Shown here: positions 57,840 to 64,000 of the stretch, one piece after another
How positions within the stretch are numbered: position 1 is the first letter of the stretch
How the letters are laid out: each line of letters starts with the position of its first letter
Assembly (NCBI RefSeq): GCF_000423145.1
Contig: NZ_AUHK01000002.1
Span: forward strand, 1 to 64,000
Source of the DNA: Helcococcus sueciensis DSM 17243
GTDB lineage: Bacteria > Bacillota > Clostridia > Tissierellales > Peptoniphilaceae
Direction of reading: 5' to 3'
DNA length: 64,000 nucleotides
Made by a program: the position numbers and the translations under genes
The notes under the pieces: generated by a model
Database searches by the model: none
What the model saw: only the letters and a program-made list of their open reading frames with translations
What the model was told of the DNA's origin: nothing

Positions 57840-58349
57840 TCATTTATTTATAACATTAAATGCAATATATCCATTACCGATTTCTTGTGCTGTAAGTTTA
57901 GTATTTGGGCCGCTATAAACTTCTTTAACAATTCTATCAGGTGTATTAATTAAAGCTTCTTTGATTTTAGATTTAGAGTCTTCAATATCTTCAACATCGA
58001 AGCTATATGTAAAAACTCTAATGCCTGATATATCAAAAGGAATTGTATTTTTATCATTGTTAGATTTAATGATTATTGTAGGTAAGTTTGACCTGATTCT
58101 ATAACCTAATTCGTAAAAAACATTTGGGTTTAGATTAGTGATATCCACTATACAATATTTTGATTGGTCAAGATGTTGATGTATATCATCAGTAATCTTT
58201 GTCCCTTGATTTATTTTATCAACTCTAATTAGATTGATTTTTAAGTCGTCGCAAATAGGTTGAAGAATTAAACGCATAAGCTTATCAGAACGTATTCTAT
58301 CTGGAGAGTTGGAGCTCCCAATAGGACAAACTAAAAAACAGGTTTTCAT
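57840..58349 (-). CDS. Nucleoside-deoxyribosyltransferase/TIR-like protein
   Basis: A 169-residue alpha/beta protein starting CFLVCPIGSSNSPDR and carrying CIVDITNLNPNVFYELGYR, a stretch typical of the nucleoside 2-deoxyribosyltransferase/TIR-like fold, in which a Glu acts on a glycosidic bond. Related proteins occur in phage-defence systems that break down NAD or nucleotides. It is read against the surrounding early genes and has its own site (GAAAGGAG), which marks it as an added cargo gene. Function is inference. Confidence 0.6.
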   Translation of the reverse strand: MKTCFLVCPIGSSNSPDRIRSDKLMRLILQPICDDLKINLIRVDKINQGTKITDDIHQHLDQSKYCIVDITNLNPNVFYELGYRIRSNLPTIIIKSNNDKNTIPFDISGIRVFTYSFDVEDIEDSKSKIKEALINTPDRIVKEVYSGPNTKLTAQEIGNGYIAFNVINK

Positions 58350-58383
58350 ATAAAACTCCTTTCAAAAATATTTCCATAACCTA

Positions 58384-58537
58384 TGTGGATAACTTTGAAA
58401 TCAAACCAAATGTTGATAACTTTAAGGCGGAAATCAATATATAGTACAGAAAACAAAACTAAACGCAACATATAGTTGTGGATAACTTTATTATATAAGG
58501 AGAGAAAAAATATGTCAATAGTACAAAATGTGGATAA
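58384..58537. repeat. Cluster of DnaA boxes
   Basis: TGTGGATAA (the complement of the DnaA box TTATCCACA) occurs at 58384-58392, 58477-58485 and 58529-58537, and TGTTGATAA (one change) at 58411-58419, all in the same direction. The first three are in the gap between two genes. They may form a phage origin or titrate host DnaA. Confidence 0.6.
58437..58476 (+). repeat. Bipartite 40-bp element, copy 1
   Basis: The 14-mer ATATATAGTACAGA, ten unmatched bases, then the 16-mer AAACGCAACATATAGT. The same element with one changed base in the second part is found at 63891-63930 before ssb. Function unknown; it may be a regulatory or promoter element. Confidence 0.55.
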
Positions 58538-58715
58538 GTTAAAAATGTTAAGAGAAAAATCAGGGTTAAGTCAAGCTAAATTAGCTAAGTATGTAAATAT
58601 AAGTGAAGCAAGATATCAAAACTATGAAAAAGGAAGAAGAAACATGCCGATTAAATTAGCAAGAAGTATGGCAGATATATTTGATGTTAACTGGTGGGAA
58701 TTATATGAAGAGTAG
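58512..58715 (+). CDS. XRE-family transcriptional regulator (phage)
   Basis: A 67-residue single helix-turn-helix protein: LREKSGLSQAKLAKYVNISEARYQNYEKG is the DNA-binding core (residues about 12-40). The start follows AAGGAG. It lies directly after the DnaA-box cluster and bipartite element and may control the early or replication genes. Confidence 0.82.
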   Translation: MSIVQNVDKLKMLREKSGLSQAKLAKYVNISEARYQNYEKGRRNMPIKLARSMADIFDVNWWELYEE

Positions 58716-58724
58716 GAGGGAATA

Positions 58725-58919
58725 ATGGAAGAAATAATTATCTCTACAATAACAAGTATCATAACTAGATTCGTGATAATTAAATTCCATATGAGAAAAA
58801 TAACTGATTATCATGTAAAAAGAAAGAAAATTGAAGAAAAAGAATTTCAAGAGTTGCTTGAGAATATTAAAGAAACAACTCTTGAAATCGTGAAAAAAAT
58901 GTTAGAGACAAACTTTTAA
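58725..58919 (+). CDS. Small phage protein with N-terminal hydrophobic segment
   Basis: A 64-residue protein: residues 3-21 are hydrophobic (possible membrane segment), the rest is a charged helix. GGAGGG lies before the ATG. No function can be given. Confidence 0.55.
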   Translation: MEEIIISTITSIITRFVIIKFHMRKITDYHVKRKKIEEKEFQELLENIKETTLEIVKKMLETNF

Positions 58920-58941
58920 TAAATAGAAAGGAGGGGAAGAG

Positions 58942-59100
58942 ATGAGTAAAGTAATAAAACGAACTGAAATAAAAATTAAAGTATCAGATGTCAATAAATT
59001 AGAGGAGATATTAAAAAAGATAGATAAATTAGAAAAAGAGCACACACTGTCATGTACTCTTTTAATAGAAATAGATCCTAATATCTTACTTGCTGAGTAG
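58942..59100 (+). CDS. Small phage protein, unknown
   Basis: A 52-residue protein with a helical, charged centre (DVNKLEEILKKIDKLEKEHT) and a C-terminal LLIEIDPNILLAE. AAAGGAGGGG lies before the ATG. Its 3' end overlaps the minus-strand gene at 59078 by 23 bases. No family recognised. Confidence 0.6.
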   Translation: MSKVIKRTEIKIKVSDVNKLEEILKKIDKLEKEHTLSCTLLIEIDPNILLAE

Positions 59101-59272
59101 ATGGGTTATCTGAAGATAATTCATCAGCCAAAGTCAATATAAAATTAGCGATATCTTTAGCGGTATCTTCTGGATTAGCGTGATGATTAAATAAGTCATT
59201 TTCTAATGCTAATTTACCTAATTCTGAAGCTAAACGCAATGAAGATTCTTTGTTAAATTTTATATTTTTCAT
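59078..59272 (-). CDS. Small minus-strand phage protein, unknown
   Basis: A 64-residue helical protein with AAGGAGGTGAT before its ATG, a very strong site, so it is expressed. It overlaps the preceding plus-strand gene tail to tail. No family recognised. Confidence 0.6.
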   Translation of the reverse strand: MKNIKFNKESSLRLASELGKLALENDLFNHHANPEDTAKDIANFILTLADELSSDNPSTQQVRY

Positions 59273-59362
59273 AATATCACCTCCTTATAATTATTTGGTA
59301 CTGCAATACCATAATTTAATTATATCAGGAGATAAACAAAATTATATAGAAAGGAGAACACG

Positions 59363-59548
59363 ATGAAAGAATTTCTCACAGTCACTACAAAAGAAGCAGC
59401 TAAGCTACTTAACATATCAGAGCAAGGGTTAAGATTTGCACTTCAACAAGGCGTATTTCCTTTTGGAGTCGCAGTTAAACATAAACAAAATTATGAATAC
59501 TACATTTACAAAGTAAGACTAGAAAAGTACTTAAAGGGGGAATTATGA
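59363..59548 (+). CDS. Excisionase-like helix-turn-helix protein
   Basis: A 61-residue protein: LTVTTKEAAKLLNISEQGLRFALQQGVFPFG is a winged-helix MerR/Xis-type DNA-binding fold (residues 4-34). It may act as directionality factor or regulator. AAAGGAG precedes the ATG. The next small gene overlaps its end by 4 bases. Confidence 0.65.
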   Translation: MKEFLTVTTKEAAKLLNISEQGLRFALQQGVFPFGVAVKHKQNYEYYIYKVRLEKYLKGEL

Positions 59549-59685
59549 GAAGAAGAAAAAGACGTAGAAGTTTAATTGAAAGAATGCATCCAACTTTACA
59601 AATATTATCAATATTAATCGGTGGATTTGCATTTGTAGGTTGGAGTATGGCTGGTATTTGGTTTTTATATTTAATCATGATGTAA
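59545..59685 (+). CDS. Small basic single-pass membrane protein
   Basis: A 46-residue protein: eight-residue Arg/Lys start (MRRRKRRRSL) then a membrane segment (about 20-44). AGGGGG lies before the ATG, which overlaps the preceding stop by ATGA. A role in superinfection exclusion or in membrane interaction is possible, but it is not recognised. Confidence 0.6.
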   Translation: MRRRKRRRSLIERMHPTLQILSILIGGFAFVGWSMAGIWFLYLIMM

Positions 59686-59694
59686 GGGGAATAA

Positions 59695-59889
59695 ATGAGC
59701 GACAACAAAAATCAAGAAACATTAATTATTAAAAAAGTAAAAACATATGGATCTGGAGAACAAGTATTTAGACTACCTTCTGAACTTGCAAAAGAAGTCA
59801 TTGAGATAGCTGAAAGCACACATAAAACCAATAAAGAAGTACTGTCTGAATTGGTTTCATGGGCTTTAGAAAGATGCGAAATTCAATAA
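59695..59889 (+). CDS. Small phage protein, ribbon-helix-helix-like
   Basis: A 64-residue protein: beta strand VKTYGSGEQVFRLPSELA followed by helix TNKEVLSELVSWALERC, like a ribbon-helix-helix DNA-binding protein. GGGGA lies before the ATG. Assignment is by pattern only. Confidence 0.5.
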   Translation: MSDNKNQETLIIKKVKTYGSGEQVFRLPSELAKEVIEIAESTHKTNKEVLSELVSWALERCEIQ

Positions 59890-59898
59890 TAAAAAAAA

Positions 59899-59955
59899 GA
59901 GCTGTCAAAGAGTATTTGACAACTCATGGTTAGTAAAATTCCACTCTTACTAACC
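59899..59955. other. Two tandem hairpins between early genes
   Basis: GAGCTGTCAAA/TTTGACAACTC (59899-59925) and GGTTAGTAA/TTACTAACC (59928-59955) lie side by side. The first is followed by eight T on the minus strand. They may cut or stabilise early mRNA. Confidence 0.5.
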
Positions 59956-59985
59956 TAATTATATCAGAAATTAGGAGGAATACAA

Positions 59986-60120
59986 ATGAGAAATTATGAA
60001 AGAGATTATGATAATTGGCTTTTTAAACCTTATGACTATCAAGAAGAAGATGAAGAGATGGAAGAATATGACGATTCAGATGATAGATACGAATACGAAA
60101 GGGATAAAGAGTTATGGTAG
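59986..60120 (+). CDS. Small acidic phage protein, unknown
   Basis: A 44-residue protein rich in Asp, Glu and Tyr (YDYQEEDEEMEEYDDSDD). TTAGGAGG lies before its ATG. It overlaps the exonuclease start by 7 bases. Such very acidic small phage proteins can mimic DNA, but nothing proves this here. Confidence 0.6.
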   Translation: MRNYERDYDNWLFKPYDYQEEDEEMEEYDDSDDRYEYERDKELW

Positions 60121-61040
60121 AAAAAATTGATACAAGACAAATGAGTCATGATGAATGGTTAAGTACAAGAAGCAAATATATAGGTGGATCAGATGCTGGA
60201 GCTATAGCAGGTCTTAATCCTTGGAAAAGCTTATTAAGTATATATTTAGAAAAAACTGGACAAAAAGAATTAGTTTCTAAAGATAATGAACGAATGAGAA
60301 TAGGAAGAGACTTAGAAGATTATGTTGCTAAACGATTTGAAGAAGCTACAGGTAAAAAAGTAAGAAGAAATAATTTTATGATGATAAAAGAAGATTTTAT
60401 GTCAGCAAATGTTGACAGAGAAGTTGTTGGAGAAAATGCAGTTTTAGAATGTAAAACTACTAATTCGTATGCTAAAGATGACTGGGAAGAAGATAGCATT
60501 CCAGTGCATTATGAATTGCAATGTCATCACTACATGATGGTAGGAGGATATGACAAAGCATATATTGCAGTTTTAATTGGAAATGAAAAATTTGTATATA
60601 AAGAGATCCCAAGAGATGAAGATGTAATTAAAATGCTTTATGAATTAGAAAAGAATTTCTGGACTGAAAATGTATTAAAAAAACAATTACCAGAAGCTGA
60701 TGGAAGCGACTCATACTCTGAAGAGTTAAGGCAAAAATATAAAGGCGGAATTGAAGATTCTATAGATCTTTTAATTGATGAAGAAAGACTTACAAGATTA
60801 GAAGAATTAAAGAAAATGGAGAAAGAAATAAAGTCTCAAATTAAAAAGATAGAACAAGAAATTCAAGTAGAAATGGGAGACTATGAAGTAGCTACTACAG
60901 ATTCATATAAGTTTACCTGGAAAACTCAAACTAGAACGTCAATTGATACTAAAAAGCTAAGAGAAGAAAATCCAAATATATATGATAAATACTTAAAAAT
61001 AAGCACATTTAGAACATTTAGAACCAATAAAATTAAATAA
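60114..61040 (+). CDS. YqaJ-family phage exonuclease
   Basis: A 308-residue 5'-3' exonuclease of the lambda Exo/YqaJ family: RSKYIGGSDAGAIAG, then VDREVV (Asp), LECKTT (Glu-x-Lys) and YELQCHHYM (Gln) give the active-site order. With RecT it forms a single-strand-annealing recombination pair. It overlaps the acidic small gene and lies 14 bases before recT. Confidence 0.9.
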   Translation: MVEKIDTRQMSHDEWLSTRSKYIGGSDAGAIAGLNPWKSLLSIYLEKTGQKELVSKDNERMRIGRDLEDYVAKRFEEATGKKVRRNNFMMIKEDFMSANVDREVVGENAVLECKTTNSYAKDDWEEDSIPVHYELQCHHYMMVGGYDKAYIAVLIGNEKFVYKEIPRDEDVIKMLYELEKNFWTENVLKKQLPEADGSDSYSEELRQKYKGGIEDSIDLLIDEERLTRLEELKKMEKEIKSQIKKIEQEIQVEMGDYEVATTDSYKFTWKTQTRTSIDTKKLREENPNIYDKYLKISTFRTFRTNKIK

Positions 61041-61054
61041 TAAAGGAGCTTAAA

Positions 61055-61864
61055 ATGGCACAAGCAAAAGAATTATTAGAAAACAAAACAAATAATACAG
61101 TTAAAAAGTCTGAAAAACAAACAATGGAAAATTTACTAACCTTAATGGCTGATGAGATAAAAAAAGCACTTCCTGAAAATGTAAAATCTGAAAGGTTTAG
61201 AAGAATAGCTTTAACTGCATTTAATGGTAATAAAGATTTACAACAATGTGAACCTACATCATTTTTAGCAGCAATGATGCAATCTGCACAATTAGGACTT
61301 GAACCTAACACACCATTAGGACAAGCTTATTTAATACCTTATAACAATAGCAAGAAAAATATTAAGGAAGTTCAATTCCAAGTTGGTTATAAGGGAATGC
61401 TAGATCTTGCTCATAGGACTAATCAATACAAAAACATTCAAGCAAATATAGTTTATGAAAAAGATGAATTTGATATTGAATATGGATTAAACCCTAAGCT
61501 AAAACATATCCCAAACATGAAAGAAGATAGAGGACAAGCTATTGGATATTATGCAGTTTATAACCTAATAAATGGCGGACAAGGTTTTGAATATATGACA
61601 AGAGCAGAAGTTGAAAAACATGCTCAAAAGTTTTCTAAAACATATAGAAATGGTCCATGGCAAACTGATTTTGATGAAATGGCAAAGAAAACTGTACTTA
61701 AAAAGGTGTTGAAATATGCTCCAATGAGTACTGAGTTACAAGAAGCAACTGCTATAGATGAAAGAGTTGTGAATGAAGAAAATATCAAAAGTAAAAATGA
61801 AGATAAATTTGTCGATGTAGATTGGTCTTATGTTGATGATGTTGAAGAAGATGTTATTGAGTAG
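61055..61864 (+). CDS. recT: RecT single-strand annealing recombinase
   Basis: A 269-residue RecT-family protein: SFLAAMMQSAQLGLEPNT and GQAYLIPYNN are family signatures, followed by EVQFQVGYKGMLDLA. It pairs with the YqaJ exonuclease. AAAGGAG precedes the ATG. Confidence 0.93.
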   Translation: MAQAKELLENKTNNTVKKSEKQTMENLLTLMADEIKKALPENVKSERFRRIALTAFNGNKDLQQCEPTSFLAAMMQSAQLGLEPNTPLGQAYLIPYNNSKKNIKEVQFQVGYKGMLDLAHRTNQYKNIQANIVYEKDEFDIEYGLNPKLKHIPNMKEDRGQAIGYYAVYNLINGGQGFEYMTRAEVEKHAQKFSKTYRNGPWQTDFDEMAKKTVLKKVLKYAPMSTELQEATAIDERVVNEENIKSKNEDKFVDVDWSYVDDVEEDVIE

Positions 61865-61872
61865 GAGCTAAT

Positions 61873-62055
61873 ATGAAAATAGAATATGAGATTTCAAAAG
61901 AATTTATTGAAAATTTAAAATCAAAAATCGAAAGCGGAAAGTTAGGAATAACATATTGTCACGGAGAGTATTTTGGTTTTGGGGAAGATTTAGAAGAGTT
62001 AGAACAGAAAATCATTGTAAAATTGCTTGAAAACGAAATCGACAGTAGGGAGTAA
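61873..62055 (+). CDS. Small phage protein, unknown
   Basis: A 60-residue protein with beta-hairpin GITYCHGEYFGFGEDLEELEQK. AGGAG lies before its ATG, and the replication gene starts 2 bases after its stop. No family recognised. Confidence 0.55.
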   Translation: MKIEYEISKEFIENLKSKIESGKLGITYCHGEYFGFGEDLEELEQKIIVKLLENEIDSRE

Positions 62056-62057
62056 GA

Positions 62058-62927
62058 ATGAATACAGATGGAATGGGGCATATCAGTCTCAATAGAGAGA
62101 TAAGAGACCATCCTATTTGGAAAGCTGAACCCTTTAGTAAAGGACAAGCTTGGACAGACTTATTAATGCTTGCCAACTGGAAAGATAATTATGTCTTCGT
62201 AAAAAATAAAAACATTTTAGTTAAGAGAGGGCAAAGACTAACTAATGAAGATTTTTTATCAAAAGAGTGGAAATGGTCAAGAGGGAAGGTTCGAAGATTT
62301 TTAGAATATCTCGAAAACGATACAATGATTGAGACAACAAAAAGTACAATATATGGAACAATGATAACCATTGTAAATTACGACAAATGGCAAGGTGGCC
62401 GAACAACAAATAGTACAACAAACGATACAACAGACGGTACAACTGACGGACAGCAGACGGACAGCAGACGGTACAAGAACAATAAAGATAATAAAGATAA
62501 TAAAGATAATAAAGATAATAAGAGTACTCATAGCACTCAATTCGATTATGTCATTTCTGAATGGAATAACCTGGATAAAAATATACCTAAGATTCAAAAC
62601 ATTAATTCAGGAACTGAAAGATATAAGTTATTAAAAGCTAGAGAAAATGAGTATGGAAAAGAAAACATAGTAAAAGCCATTAGAAATATAAATAATTCTA
62701 GTTTCTTAAAAGGCTATGAGAAATCTTGGAAGATTACATTCGATTGGTTTATAAAGCCTAATAACTTTATCAAGGTGCTAGAGGGGAATTATGATGATTC
62801 AAAAAATCATAATCATATAAATTTACACAGTAAAGATAAAAGAGATGATGTAAAAGAAAAAGAAGCGTTCGTTCAAATGAAACTAAACCAGAAGTTACCG
62901 ATAAAAATTAAAAACAAGGAGAAATAG
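62058..62927 (+). CDS. Phage replication initiator (replisome-organiser type)
   Basis: A 289-residue protein: N-terminal winged helix (HISLNREIRDHPIWKAEPFS ... KEWKWSRGKVRRFLEYL), a low-complexity linker at about 115-160, and a C-terminal helical part. This matches DnaD/GP49-like initiators of Firmicute phages. The linker DNA carries 11-12-bp iterons (62412-62480) and four copies of a 9-bp unit encoding Asn-Lys-Asp, so the origin may lie inside the gene, as in lambda O. No loader gene follows in the window. Confidence 0.75.
   Translation: MNTDGMGHISLNREIRDHPIWKAEPFSKGQAWTDLLMLANWKDNYVFVKNKNILVKRGQRLTNEDFLSKEWKWSRGKVRRFLEYLENDTMIETTKSTIYGTMITIVNYDKWQGGRTTNSTTNDTTDGTTDGQQTDSRRYKNNKDNKDNKDNKDNKSTHSTQFDYVISEWNNLDKNIPKIQNINSGTERYKLLKARENEYGKENIVKAIRNINNSSFLKGYEKSWKITFDWFIKPNNFIKVLEGNYDDSKNHNHINLHSKDKRDDVKEKEAFVQMKLNQKLPIKIKNKEK
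62412..62516 (+). repeat. Iterons and 9-bp tandem repeats within the replication gene
   Basis: Units resembling CAGACGGTACAA recur from 62412 to 62480 with steps of 12, 12, 11, 11 bases; perfect or near copies start at 62431, 62443, 62454 and 62465. As 11 is not a multiple of three, the repeats are not kept by protein sequence. They are followed by four perfect AATAAAGAT units (62481-62516), an AT-rich stretch. Confidence 0.65.
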
Positions 62928-62931
62928 AAAA

Positions 62932-63246
62932 ATGAAAGATCTAAAAGATTTAAGAGATTTGGTTGGATATGTTTTATTAAACTATCCAAGTACTCGAGAT
63001 AAAGACGAATTATTGTATCTAGAGATATTAAGGTTAAAAGGATATGAGATGAATGCTGATACTTTTTTGAATTATAAAGATTATAACCTTCCTTCATTTT
63101 CTTCAATATCTAGAGAAAGAAGAAGAGTGCAAGAAGATGAAAGGCTTAGCAAGCATATTGTTGACTGGAAACTTCAATCAACAAAAGCAGTAGAAAAATT
63201 TAGAAGAGAATTAGAAAAACAGTATAGAAATTATTATAGGGATTAG
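62932..63246 (+). CDS. Small phage protein, unknown
   Basis: A 104-residue helical basic protein (LRDLVGYVLLNYPSTRDKDE at the start; RRELEKQYRNYYRD at the end). Similar short proteins with an ISRERRRVQ-like stretch follow replication genes in many Firmicute phages, but their role is unknown. AAGGAG precedes the ATG. Confidence 0.65.
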   Translation: MKDLKDLRDLVGYVLLNYPSTRDKDELLYLEILRLKGYEMNADTFLNYKDYNLPSFSSISRERRRVQEDERLSKHIVDWKLQSTKAVEKFRRELEKQYRNYYRD

Positions 63247-63256
63247 GAGATAGGAA

Positions 63257-63610
63257 TTGAAAAGATATTTAGACAAAGACGAAGTTCAAGAAACTATAAT
63301 CAATAATTTCAAATCAGTAAGTGATTTCTGCAGATTTATAAATATATCAAGATCTCATTTTGATGGAATGATGAAAAAAAACATATCATGTGGTAAAAAG
63401 ACATTGAAGAAATTAGAGAAGTTAAAAGATGTATATATAGATGACGTAGAACAGTTATTAGAACCTTTGCCAATATTGATTGGTGATGAAAAGTTTCAAG
63501 AAATAGTCATTACTGATACTCACGATAATTTAATAGCATCTATATCCTATCCAAAGACAATAGTAAACAATGATTATAAAATTGAGTACATCCCACTAGA
63601 TCTAACCTAA
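63257..63610 (+). CDS. Phage protein with helix-turn-helix-like N-terminus
   Basis: A 117-residue protein: SVSDFCRFINISRSHFDGMM is a helix-turn-helix-like pattern, followed by a basic helix and a beta-rich C-terminus. The start is TTG after TAGGAGAT. Overlaps the next, minus-strand gene by 9 bases. Function unknown. Confidence 0.6.
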   Translation: MKRYLDKDEVQETIINNFKSVSDFCRFINISRSHFDGMMKKNISCGKKTLKKLEKLKDVYIDDVEQLLEPLPILIGDEKFQEIVITDTHDNLIASISYPKTIVNNDYKIEYIPLDLT

Positions 63611-63808
63611 ATTATTTTTATTAGACTTATCAGGATTTGATACAGGAGTTTTAACACCATTTATAATCCTAATATGATAGTTATTATAGTTTCCAGCTTC
63701 AATTGCTTTTACAAAGGTTTTTCTATTCATGTATCTATTTGAGGTTGTGTCCTTAAAGTTTAAGTTTCTTCCAGACTTAGTTTCTCTAGTTACCTTAACT
63801 TTTCCCAT
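63602..63808 (-). CDS. Small minus-strand phage protein (DUF3892-like)
   Basis: A 68-residue protein with MGKVKVTRETKSGRN, YHIRIINGVKTPVSNPD and NNLG at the end, a pattern seen in small conserved phage and mobile-element proteins (DUF3892-like). Minus-strand GGAGG lies before the ATG. Function unknown. Confidence 0.6.
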   Translation of the reverse strand: MGKVKVTRETKSGRNLNFKDTTSNRYMNRKTFVKAIEAGNYNNYHIRIINGVKTPVSNPDKSNKNNLG

Positions 63809-63890
63809 ATAACCTCCTTTCCTGGTTAGAAGTTTATCTTAGGAGGATGTACTCATTATAAATTATATCAAATTTGACTAAAAAATAAAT

Positions 63891-63930
63891 ATATATAGTA
63901 CAGAGTGTAAAAAGAAACACAACATATAGT
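63891..63930 (+). repeat. Bipartite 40-bp element, copy 2
   Basis: The 14-mer ATATATAGTACAGA, ten unmatched bases, then AAACACAACATATAGT, with internal spacing identical to copy 1 (58437-58476). It lies 20 bases before the ssb start, in a region with TTGACT at 63874-63879. Confidence 0.55.
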
Positions 63931-63949
63931 GTAAAAAGGAGAGTAAAAT

Positions 63950-64000
63950 ATGGCAAACATAGTAGCGCTTACTGGAAGGCTAACCAGAGATCCAGAGATA
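63950..64000 (+). CDS. ssb: Single-stranded DNA-binding protein (N-terminal part)
   Basis: Seventeen codons, MANIVALTGRLTRDPEI, match the universal start of SSB proteins; AAAGGAG precedes the ATG. The gene continues beyond the window. Confidence 0.85.
   Translation, partial: MANIVALTGRLTRDPEI

Larger units (their letters stand above)
52747..64000. mobile_element. Left part of a prophage
   Basis: From the rpsI terminator to the window end the genes are those of a temperate tailed phage: integrase, CI-type repressor, Cro-like protein, excisionase-like protein, YqaJ exonuclease, RecT, replication initiator and ssb, with many small genes between. Gene order (lysogeny genes on minus, early genes on plus) is classical. 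The right end, structural genes and attR are beyond the window, so the exact boundaries are not defined. Confidence 0.92.

Noticed and set aside
62481-62516. CRISPR or minisatellite in the phage replication gene
   Set aside because: Units are 9 bp without spacers and code for Asn-Lys-Asp in frame; no CRISPR repeats or cas genes were seen anywhere in the window.

Overview
The window is very AT-rich and comes from a low-GC Gram-positive bacterium (Bacillota). It carries MprF, HPr kinase, MurT, a zinc-type S14, an ECF vitamin transporter and the classical S10-spc-alpha ribosomal cluster. Gene content and codon use suggest an anaerobic coccus of the Tissierellia/Peptoniphilaceae type, but that placement is inference.

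Layout. (1) 1-20480, housekeeping and envelope: the tail of a repeat-containing surface protein, a CPBP protease, YchF and MprF (minus strand); then HAD phosphatase, M24 aminopeptidase, UvrC, HprK, MurT, a GatD-like protein and two ATP-grasp proteins (plus strand), ending at a bidirectional terminator against MurJ (minus). A zincin-like protein, a cytoplasmic alpha-amylase, an FMN riboswitch with ribU, an RsuA-type pseudouridine synthase and uridine kinase follow. (2) 20497-32223: tRNA-His and tRNA-Leu; a secreted SH3-repeat/C39-peptidase gene interrupted by an in-frame TAG; a cupin; a secreted amylopullulanase of about 2240 residues ending in five SH3-like repeats; a PAP2 protein and a zinc-ribbon membrane protein. 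(3) 32376-52746: a leader with an attenuator-like hairpin, the ribosomal cluster rpsJ to rplQ with secY, adk, infA and rpoA (no map gene), an unusual L,D-transpeptidase, ecfA1-ecfA2-ecfT, truA, and rplM-rpsI behind a structured leader. (4) 52747-64000: the left part of a prophage. It has integrase, an AbiF-like HEPN protein with a candidate upstream non-coding RNA, a CI-type repressor, a Cro-like protein, many small early genes, YqaJ exonuclease, RecT, a replication initiator and the start of ssb.

How the genes fit together. The envelope theme is strong: MurT/GatD-like/ATP-grasp/MurJ act on or move peptidoglycan precursors, MprF modifies lipids, and the L,D-transpeptidase crosslinks. RibU probably shares the EcfA1A2T energising unit encoded 30 kb away. 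The amylopullulanase (outside) and alpha-amylase (inside) suggest growth on starch or glycogen, and HprK suggests carbon catabolite control.

Most notable: the GatD-like protein has lost both catalytic residues (Cys and His) yet is kept between murT and two ATP-grasp genes; the AbiF gene has its own promoter, a compact RNA and a terminator whose loop can pair with the RNA 5' end; the prophage carries a DnaA-box cluster, out-of-frame iterons in its replication gene and a 40-bp bipartite element present twice with identical internal spacing.
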